Source: Anaerolineae bacterium (GTDB lineage Bacteria > Chloroflexota > Anaerolineae > Aggregatilineales > Aggregatilineaceae). Taken from it: 7,051 nt of DNA. The stretch is taken from the NCBI GenBank assembly GCA_016929355.1, contig JAFGJA010000260.1, positions 1-7,051 of the forward strand, given 5' to 3'. Position numbers and translations under genes: made by a program. Positions 1 through 5,063 of this stretch are shown piece after piece; within the stretch, counting starts at the first letter, position 1, and the number at the start of each line of letters is the position of its first letter. Under the pieces are notes generated by a model, which saw only the letters and a list, made by a program, of their open reading frames with translations, was not told the origin of the DNA and made no database searches.

Positions 1-457
1 CGGCGAGGGGCACAGTCAGGATCGAGCGGGTGGCGTCTAGCTGCGGGATGAGCGCGGTCCCGTTCACGGTGACGCTGCTGACGGTCATATCGCCGCCGTA
101 GGAATTGAGATTTGGATACAGCCGGAATACGATCTCGGTCAGGGGCGTGCTGGTCTGGTTGGTGTAGATCACGTTTTGATGCCCCGCAATGGTCGCGGTT
201 TCCGGCGTGACATCGAGACTCAGGTGGATGGTATAGCGCGGCACGGTGGAAAATGCCGCCAATTCGCTGCTATACGCGGGCAGCATAGCCGGGCGATAGG
301 GCAGGGTCCAATCGTCGGGGGATTGGGCGTGGGCGGGGTGGGTATAGCTGCTGAGAGTGATGATCAGACTCACGAAACTGATTAATACAGCATAGCGGAA
401 ATAAGCCGGTGGTTTTTTGTAGGGGCCGACCAGCGTGTCGGCCCTGAGCGGACACAT
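1..457 (-). CDS. M1-like secreted metallopeptidase, N-terminal part only (runs off the left edge)
   Basis: This open frame continues past base 1, leaving about 152 codons and no catalytic region. Its residues from about 53 onward align without gaps over 98 residues with the complete M1 peptidase at 1670-3286. By hand count about 39 of the 98 are identical, including the shared block LTEIVFRLYPNL and a GG-x-M just after it. That stretch is the beta-rich N-terminal domain of M1 peptidases. A Sec signal peptide is visible: K14-K15 and R21, a hydrophobic run near 22-37, then AHA|QS near residues 42-46. There is no lipobox cysteine, so this paralogue is probably released while the other is lipid-anchored. 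The start is uncertain. ATG 457 is chosen because AGGGGCGGA lies 3 bases upstream, but in-frame ATGs also occur at 478, 493 and 526 (the last overlaps the end of the upstream gene). All the N-terminal choices read through a palindromic repeat. A GTG at 373 would remove the basic n-region and is less likely. Protease activity cannot be judged from this fragment. Confidence 0.75.
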   Translation of the reverse strand, partial: MCPLRADTLVGPYKKPPAYFRYAVLISFVSLIITLSSYTHPAHAQSPDDWTLPYRPAMLPAYSSELAAFSTVPRYTIHLSLDVTPETATIAGHQNVIYTNQTSTPLTEIVFRLYPNLNSYGGDMTVSSVTVNGTALIPQLDATRSILTVPLA

Positions 458-472
458 TGGTCCGCCCCTACA
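418..472. repeat. 55-bp imperfect palindromic interspersed repeat
   Basis: The outer nine bases TGTAGGGGC (418-426) are the exact reverse complement of GCCCCTACA (464-472). Pairing continues inward through GACCA/TGGTC and GTGTC/GACAC to a short loop near 443-447. The only breaks are at 427/463, 433-434/456-457 and 440/450. The shape resembles small non-autonomous hairpin repeats scattered in Chloroflexota and cyanobacterial genomes; that comparison is from memory, as only one copy is present here. It lies between the 514-1389 gene and the truncated M1-like gene and overlaps the likely start codon of the latter. No poly-T run follows on either strand, so a plain rho-independent terminator is not supported. 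Confidence 0.75.
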
Positions 473-513
473 GATCATAAACGAATGGGGCATTAGACGT
501 TGGCAAAACGGGA

Positions 514-1389
514 TCAGGTCCAACATGGCATCAACAGGCCATTCAATTGTGTATAGAGCGAATGGGTATCCAGCGCTGTGAGTATATAGTCGTGGGGGGA
601 TGTATGCGGCTGGGCGATGTTTGACGGGATGGTGTCCGGCTGCATGGTGACCGGGCTGGCGAGCCACCACGCCGCCTGGGTTTGCATCAGGCTAAAAACT
701 GGCGCGGGGGTGGGTTTGAGTTCGCCGGTTTTATGCGGGCTGCGGCGCGGTTGGGCGCTGATCGTCGTGTTGGCGATCATCTCGTAACGGACCAGATGCG
801 CTAAATGATCCGCGCCGGTTTCGGGCAACCCCTGCCCGACCAGTTGATTCCGCAGCGCTTCATGGTCCAGATCATCCGTGCTGCGAATCCGCGAAAGGGC
901 CAGCATCAGCGTGGCCGGGATACAATACCCCGCATTGCCGCGTGCGCCATCGTTTACGTCTTCGTGCGCGGTGATGATCCCGAACAGATCGTCAAAAACG
1001 GTCATATCATCGGCCAGGCGCACAAAATGATGGACTCCGTTTTCGACATATTGCTTGATCCGCGTCCGGCCTGAGAGATAATACACGGCGTGGGCGGGTT
1101 TGGCATCGAGCAGGTAACGGGCCACCAGAATCGTGTAATCCGGGCGGGCGCAAAACCGGAGAATGTCAAATAATTCGGTATCAATCACGCGATCTCCACC
1201 GGGGCCAAGCGTCAACCACTGCCGCGCGCGCAGGGATCGTTCGGCGGCGCTCATCAAGGCGTGGAAATGGTAGGGGTTCATGCCGTTGGTGGATCGGGGC
1301 GAAAGGCCGACCAGCGCGGGAATCTTCAACAAGTGCAGCAGGTAGGTTAATTCTTCCTGGCTGAGTGAAAGGGTTGTTGGCTGATCCAT
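514..1389 (-). CDS. Uncharacterised soluble protein (Chloroflexota-type family, possibly EspG-like)
   Basis: The product is 291 residues with no signal peptide or transmembrane segment, so it is probably cytosolic. Residues 7-29 (LSLSQEELTYLLHLLKIPA and following) form a leucine-rich helix pair. Residues 47-60 carry SAAERSLRARQWL, and 101-141 carry a YYLSGR ... GVHHFVRL ... DDLF pattern. From memory, this order of blocks occurs in lineage-specific Chloroflexota hypothetical proteins and is faintly like EspG, the ESX secretion chaperone fold; this is a weak inference, and no ESX genes are nearby. The tail beyond about residue 212 is Pro/Thr/Ser-rich and looks disordered. ATG 1389 is preceded by GAGGAG at a somewhat long 12-base distance. 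Longer starts at 1488 (ATG) and 1503 (TTG) lack a ribosome binding site and add a low-complexity leader, so they were not chosen. The gene is co-directional with both M1-like genes. Its stop is close to, and may overlap, the next gene, so co-transcription is possible. Function is unknown. Confidence 0.75.
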   Translation of the reverse strand: MDQPTTLSLSQEELTYLLHLLKIPALVGLSPRSTNGMNPYHFHALMSAAERSLRARQWLTLGPGGDRVIDTELFDILRFCARPDYTILVARYLLDAKPAHAVYYLSGRTRIKQYVENGVHHFVRLADDMTVFDDLFGIITAHEDVNDGARGNAGYCIPATLMLALSRIRSTDDLDHEALRNQLVGQGLPETGADHLAHLVRYEMIANTTISAQPRRSPHKTGELKPTPAPVFSLMQTQAAWWLASPVTMQPDTIPSNIAQPHTSPHDYILTALDTHSLYTQLNGLLMPCWT

Positions 1390-1669
1390 GCTGTAATGCG
1401 GCTCCTCATGCGATGCCCGACCTGATCGGAGAGGGCTTTGTTCCCAGTGTATGCGGCTGGCAGGGTGTGTTGGGCTGTTTTTCTCCATTAACAAACTGCT
1501 CAAACAGGCTGATTCTTACAATCGGCCAAGACAATGAAAAATAATGATTTTGCCGTGTTCACCCTTACCCCGCGTCAATTATTGTGTTCCTATTGTGCAA
1601 CAAAACCATCAATCTTCGCAAGGGCCTGGCGTCGATTTTTGTTTAATATTTATTAATTCGCGGGGCGCG
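1390..1669. other. Intergenic stretch upstream of the 514-1389 gene
   Basis: No credible gene lies here. The right part (about 1640-1658) is AT-rich and includes the 6-bp inverted repeat TTAATA-TT-TATTAA. It is followed by CGCGGGGCGCG, a 4-bp GC stem just past the stop codon of the 1670-3286 gene that lacks a T run on the minus strand. A minus-strand promoter for the 514-1389 gene is expected in this stretch, but no pair of -35 and -10 hexamers with normal spacing stands out. Confidence 0.3.
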
Positions 1670-3286
1670 TTAGTCGATCACTGCCGGATCAAGGCCATCA
1701 AATGCGCCTACCCACTCGTAAAATAATGCGTCAAGGTCAGCCCCGGTAGCATCTTCAAACGCGGCCAGCATATCCCGCGCCGTGACGATCTCGTAGTAGT
1801 GGCGCGTGACATAAAGTTGGATAGCTTGTTGAAAGGCGTCACGGCCAAGCCGGTTTTCCAATTCGAGGAAAAATAAGGGGCCTTTGACGTAAATAATCAG
1901 GCTGTAGTTGTTGCCGGGCGTATAGGCGCTCACCGGGAGATCGAGCACCATATCTGGCGCGCCGGACTCCATATAGAACGTATACGTTGCCCGATCCCCT
2001 TCGACGACAGCCTGGTAATGCGCCTCGCCGTAGATGGTGCGCCAGTAGACGTATTCGGCATAGCTGGCAAGCGCTTCATCCAGCCAGGGGTGCTCGACCT
2101 GATTGTTACCGACCAGACTGTAAAACCATTGGTGGGCGACTTCATGCACAATGATGTTTTCCAGGCTGGCATTGCCTGGTTCCCAATAGCGATCTGAGAT
2201 CACGGTCATGCCGGGATACTCGATGCCGGTCCAGTTGAAGGTTTCCACGATGTCAAATTCGGCGAAAGGATAGGGGCCAAAAGCCGCGTTGAAGGTGGTC
2301 AGCGCGTCGATGCCGATGCGTAAAGCGTCTTGCGCGGCAAGTTCCCCGTCCGGCCAATAGTAGACATTCACGGCGATGCCACCGGCGGTGGTGGCTGTGA
2401 TGGTGCTGAAACGCGGACTGGCAACCAGCAGCGAATCGCGCATGGGGCCGCTCACGATATGGTGTAATTGCTGACCAGCGCCTACCGGACGCGCGTTGGT
2501 TTCCAGGGCGGCTTCCGTGCCGCTCATCACGATCACGAAGTCCTGCGGCGCGGTGAGATAAATGTCGTACAGGCCGGTTTCCAGATAAGTCGCATCGCCG
2601 CCCGCCGTTGGGCGCGTCATCCACCACCCACGCCCCTCCTCATAGACCGACAGCGCGGGATACCATTCCGGGCCGGAAAAAACCTCGTTGTGAAAGCCGA
2701 ATTCACCGTAAGATGAATAAATGCCCTGCTCGGCGGCGGTGCTGAATGTCAAGGTGATTTCCGCCGAGTCGCTGGGATCAAGCGGTGTCGTGAGCGGGAT
2801 GATCAGAACGGTGTCGCGTTCGGTTAAGATCGGTGCGACGGGCGCGCCGTTAAGTTCGGCCTGGTAAATTTTCATCCGTCCGCCCAACACGGGCAGATTG
2901 GGATAGAGGCGAAACACAATTTCAGTGAGTGTATCGGCGGAACGATTGGTATAGCGCACCCGCTCCGCCCCGCGAATTACCGCCGCGCTGCCTTCAAACT
3001 CGAGCGCGGCTTCGATAGTGTAGCGGTTGCGGTGGGCAAAAGTATCAACATCTGCGGCGAATTCAGGCCGCATCGCCGCGCGGAACGGGGCGAGATCGTC
3101 CCAATTTGCGGCGGGTAGTTGGATTGGATCAGGGGCCGGGATGCCGGTGGGCGTGCTGAGGGGCACGGCGGTGCGGGTTGGCGCGAGCGTGGGTAAGCGG
3201 CTTGCTGCGGGCGAATCATCGCCACAGGCCGCGATCCCAACGCTGCTGATCAGGATCAGCAGTAAATCAAGCCACAACTGTTTCAT
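1670..3286 (-). CDS. M1 family metallopeptidase, lipoprotein
   Basis: A zinc aminopeptidase-type protein of 538 residues. The M1 signature is complete: HEVAH at 381-385, then 18 residues, then Glu404 (the third zinc ligand, in WLDEALASY), giving HEXXH-x18-E. GIEYPG at 354-359 takes the place of the GAMEN substrate-binding motif. Tyr466 in YVKGPLFF fits the catalytic tyrosine. The N-terminal beta domain spans roughly 65-250. There is no long C-terminal ERAP-like domain, so this is a short M1 form. The signal peptide ends in the lipobox IAAC with Cys21, followed by a Pro/Thr-rich tether (about 22-60), which predicts an enzyme anchored on the outer face of the membrane. Known M1 enzymes remove N-terminal amino acids from peptides; the substrate here is unknown. 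ATG 3286 is chosen because GGGAG lies 5 bases upstream and it begins directly with the signal peptide; an alternative start at 3316 adds ten residues before it. The gene is divergent from the LysM gene and paralogous to the gene at 1-457. Confidence 0.93.
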   Translation of the reverse strand: MKQLWLDLLLILISSVGIAACGDDSPAASRLPTLAPTRTAVPLSTPTGIPAPDPIQLPAANWDDLAPFRAAMRPEFAADVDTFAHRNRYTIEAALEFEGSAAVIRGAERVRYTNRSADTLTEIVFRLYPNLPVLGGRMKIYQAELNGAPVAPILTERDTVLIIPLTTPLDPSDSAEITLTFSTAAEQGIYSSYGEFGFHNEVFSGPEWYPALSVYEEGRGWWMTRPTAGGDATYLETGLYDIYLTAPQDFVIVMSGTEAALETNARPVGAGQQLHHIVSGPMRDSLLVASPRFSTITATTAGGIAVNVYYWPDGELAAQDALRIGIDALTTFNAAFGPYPFAEFDIVETFNWTGIEYPGMTVISDRYWEPGNASLENIIVHEVAHQWFYSLVGNNQVEHPWLDEALASYAEYVYWRTIYGEAHYQAVVEGDRATYTFYMESGAPDMVLDLPVSAYTPGNNYSLIIYVKGPLFFLELENRLGRDAFQQAIQLYVTRHYYEIVTARDMLAAFEDATGADLDALFYEWVGAFDGLDPAVID

Positions 3287-3486
3287 CAATACTCCCGCTT
3301 TAGCCGCCAGCGTCATATACCGGTCTGTTTTGATCGCGTTTATGATATATACGTAATGGGTTCTTTCTTTTAGCAGCAGTATCCCGGTGTCCCGGTTTGC
3401 GTTATGATGGGTTTACCCCTCCCCACACTGTGGAGCGGGGGAAGCGAGGTTGGGGGGATTTGCTAGCGAATCAGGGATTGGGTTTT
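3287..3486. promoter_or_regulatory. Divergent intergenic region, likely carrying promoters for both flanking genes
   Basis: The 200 bases separate the minus-strand M1 lipoprotein gene from the plus-strand LysM/SGNH gene, so both promoters should lie here. An AT-rich patch at about 3339-3356 (TTTATGATATATACGTAA) is the best candidate for promoter melting on either strand, but no well-spaced consensus pair can be named. The right half holds a GC-rich hairpin repeat (3416-3457). GGGAG at about 3291-3295 (minus strand) is the ribosome binding site of the M1 gene. Confidence 0.35.
3416..3457. repeat. GC-rich hairpin repeat, possibly the same family as the 31-bp repeats inside the next gene
   Basis: CCCCTCCCCACA pairs imperfectly with TGTGGAGCGGGG, and the segment continues into AAGCGAGGTTGGGGGG. 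The downstream part AGCGAGGnTGnGG is shared with the repeat copy at 4145-4176, which is also preceded by a small hairpin (4134-4150). This suggests one repeat family, but the match is short. It lies in the 5' leader of the LysM/SGNH gene, so it could affect the folding of that transcript. Confidence 0.45.
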
Positions 3487-4974
3487 ATGCTGAAACGTAT
3501 CATCACATTCTGTTTGATCGGTGTTTTGCTGCTGGGGACGCTGCCGGTGCGCGCGCAAGATGACGTGCCCGTAACGCATGTGGTGCAGCCGGGCGAAAAT
3601 CTGTACCGGATCGCGCTATCTTATGGCGTGACGCTCGATGCACTGATGGCGGCCAATGGCTTGACCGTGCCCGATCTGGTACTCGTAGGGCAGACGTTGA
3701 TCATTCCGGGTGGCGCGGCAGCGACCTCGCCCTCGCTGCGCTCGACCTCACCCGCCGCCGCTACGGACTCGGCGCGGACGCATACGGTGCAGGTGGGGGA
3801 AGGATTGCTGCACATCGCGCGCCAGTACGGGATCACGCTGGATGAGTTGCTCGCGGCGAACGCCATTGTCAACCCCAGTCTGATCGTGGTGGGGCAGGTC
3901 TTGGTGATTCCCGGCGCACCCGATGCGGGGGCTTCTGATTCGGCTGCGTCTGCCGTCGAGTTTGATCCAGTGGATTTGTCCGATAACCAACCCGATTCCG
4001 CGCGGGAAGTGTCACCATCAGCCGCAACAGCCGGAATACCAGCAACATCGAACGCGCTCGATCCCGCAACCCCTGATCTCGGTATTTTGCCCGTCGCACC
4101 GGAGAGTGAGATCGGTGACGCGGCGGGCGAGGGCCTCACTGGTAGTGAGGTCGAGCGCAGCGAGGGTGAGGTCGCCGCGTCGGTTGCGCGCGATTCGACC
4201 CTGACCACGCCTGATCTCGGCATTATTTCGACCAGTGGCGCAGCCTGGACCGTTGCGCCGGGGATTCTTTCGCTGGGTGACGCGGCTAATCTACGCGCCA
4301 TCTACGAACGAGGGCAGGCCCTCGGCAATAATCCGCGCGCGTTTTCCACCGTTGGCGACTGTAACAGCGAACCCCCCTTTTTCCTGGCGAAATTTGATAA
4401 AGGCGAATACAACCTCGGCGATTACGCTTATCTCCAACCCGTGATCGATCAGTTTGCGGGATCGTTTAATCGGGACAGTGCGGCAGTCTGGACCGGTAAT
4501 CATGCCTGGGCCTTGTTCGATCCGGTCTGGGCGAATCCGCTGCTCTGTGAACCGGGTGAAATGCCGCTCGCCTGTGAATATCGGATTCAGCAGCCGAGTT
4601 TGGCCCTGATCCGGCTCGGCACAAATGAGGCGGGCAGCACGGCGCTTTTTGAGGAAAATTTGCGTAGGATTATCGAATTCTCCATCACGCGCGGCGTGAT
4701 TCCGGTCCTGGGCACGAAAGCGGATCGCCTTGAGGGGAGTGACGCGCATAACGCCTTGATCCGGCGTTTGGCGGCGGAATATGGTGTGCCGTTGTGGGAT
4801 TTTGGTCAGGTGGCGGATACCTTGCCGGGGCGTGGTTTGATGCCGGATGGATTCCACATGACCTACATTCCGCCGGATTACACTGCGCCACTGGCGTTGC
4901 AAACGGGCCATTCGGTGCAGAATTTACTGGCGTTGATGGCGCTCAATACGGTGTGGCGTAATGTGATGGATTAG
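3487..4974 (+). CDS. Secreted LysM-LysM-SGNH/GDSL hydrolase-like protein
   Basis: The 495-residue product has a Sec signal peptide (K3-R4, a hydrophobic run 5-20, probable cleavage VRA|QDD at 23/24). Two LysM domains follow at about 29-74 and 98-143, each with the TH-x-V-x-x-GE start and the VGQ-x-L-x-IPG end; LysM binds peptidoglycan or other GlcNAc polymers. A long acidic, Ala/Ser/Pro-rich linker (about 144-255) leads to an SGNH-like domain (about 256-495). Block I is GDCN (290-293) with Cys where the catalytic Ser is usual. Block III is GTN (378-380), and Asp454 and His457 in DGFH fit block V. The role is probably hydrolysis or remodelling of an ester or glycan at the cell wall; the substrate is not evident. 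ATG 3487 is chosen because it opens the signal peptide; an upstream TTG at 3397 would add 30 residues read through a hairpin repeat. Two 31-bp repeat copies, inverted relative to each other, sit in frame in the two linkers (residues 79-89 and 220-230). The gene converges on the sigma operon. Confidence 0.9.
   Translation: MLKRIITFCLIGVLLLGTLPVRAQDDVPVTHVVQPGENLYRIALSYGVTLDALMAANGLTVPDLVLVGQTLIIPGGAAATSPSLRSTSPAAATDSARTHTVQVGEGLLHIARQYGITLDELLAANAIVNPSLIVVGQVLVIPGAPDAGASDSAASAVEFDPVDLSDNQPDSAREVSPSAATAGIPATSNALDPATPDLGILPVAPESEIGDAAGEGLTGSEVERSEGEVAASVARDSTLTTPDLGIISTSGAAWTVAPGILSLGDAANLRAIYERGQALGNNPRAFSTVGDCNSEPPFFLAKFDKGEYNLGDYAYLQPVIDQFAGSFNRDSAAVWTGNHAWALFDPVWANPLLCEPGEMPLACEYRIQQPSLALIRLGTNEAGSTALFEENLRRIIEFSITRGVIPVLGTKADRLEGSDAHNALIRRLAAEYGVPLWDFGQVADTLPGRGLMPDGFHMTYIPPDYTAPLALQTGHSVQNLLALMALNTVWRNVMD
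3721..3751 (-). repeat. 31-bp interspersed repeat, copy 1, in the linker between LysM1 and LysM2
   Basis: Read on the plus strand, this segment equals the reverse complement of 4145-4175 with a single mismatch (G at 3729 where the other copy gives A). The core is CCTCGCTGCGCTCGACCTCAC. In the gene's frame it is translated as TSPSLRSTSP, which falls exactly between the two LysM domains, so the insertion does not damage either fold. No obvious target-site duplication is visible. Confidence 0.8.
4134..4176 (+). repeat. 31-bp interspersed repeat, copy 2 with adjoining hairpin, in the linker before the SGNH domain
   Basis: Bases 4145-4175 are the inverted partner of copy 1 (30 of 31 bases match). 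Immediately upstream, CCTCACT-GGT-AGTGAGG (4134-4150) forms a perfect 7-bp stem with a 3-base loop that overlaps the repeat. In frame it encodes SEVERSEGEVAA, a charged peptide quite unlike the TSPSLRSTSP made by copy 1 because the element is read in the opposite direction. It lies in the disordered linker of the LysM/SGNH protein. Confidence 0.8.
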
Positions 4975-4996
4975 CGCGTAGGTTTTGTGCGCAGAG

Positions 4997-5023
4997 AAAA
5001 AAAAGAGGCGTATACGCTACGCC
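4997..5023 (-). terminator. Rho-independent terminator of the sigma/DUF5667 operon
   Basis: On the minus strand, GGCGTA (from 5023) pairs with TACGCC (to 5007) around a 5-base loop. This is followed by TC and then eight T residues (4997-5004). The hairpin begins 28 bases after the stop codon of the DUF5667-like gene. On the plus strand the run is A, before the stem, so the terminator works for the minus-strand operon. Confidence 0.75.
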
Positions 5024-5035
5024 CCAAGCCCCGAT

Positions 5036-5063
5036 ACACGCTGGCCCCGTGTTATTTATCTTT
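5036..5063 (+). terminator. Weak candidate terminator for the LysM/SGNH gene
   Basis: ACACG (5036-5040) pairs with CGTGT (5048-5052) around a 7-base loop, followed by the T-rich but interrupted TATTTATCTTT. It lies about 60 bases past the stop of the plus-strand gene and overlaps the 3' end of the convergent gene. The stem is short and the T tract impure. Confidence 0.25.

Noticed and set aside
270..455. Minus-strand 61-residue frame starting at GTG 455
   Set aside because: It is out of frame with the M1-like peptidase that aligns to its paralogue over 98 residues, so the other frame is the real one.
1390..1503. N-terminal extension of the 514-1389 gene from TTG 1503 or ATG 1488
   Set aside because: Neither start has a ribosome binding site, and the added 33-38 residues are low-complexity with no pattern. 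It cannot be fully excluded.
1643..1669. Terminator for the M1 lipoprotein gene
   Set aside because: The CGCG-CCC-CGCG stem is only 4 bp and is followed by AATTAATAAA on the minus strand, not a T run.
1544..1726. Plus-strand 60-residue open frame between two minus-strand genes
   Set aside because: It overlaps the end of the M1 gene, has no recognisable motif and no clear ribosome binding site.
3397..3486. N-terminal extension of the LysM/SGNH gene from TTG 3397
   Set aside because: It would place 30 residues, translated from a hairpin repeat, before a standard signal peptide that begins at ATG 3487.
3721..4176. CRISPR or integron-like repeat array
   Set aside because: There are only two copies, inverted, inside one coding sequence, with no regular spacer units and no cas or integrase gene.
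3621..4301. Minus-strand 226-residue open frame inside the LysM/SGNH gene
   Set aside because: It is a shadow of the well-supported plus-strand gene, with Ser/Pro/Arg-rich composition and no domain.
4291..4911. Minus-strand 206-residue open frame opposite the SGNH domain
   Set aside because: It is Arg/Gln-rich with no motif, while the plus-strand frame has conserved SGNH blocks over the same bases.
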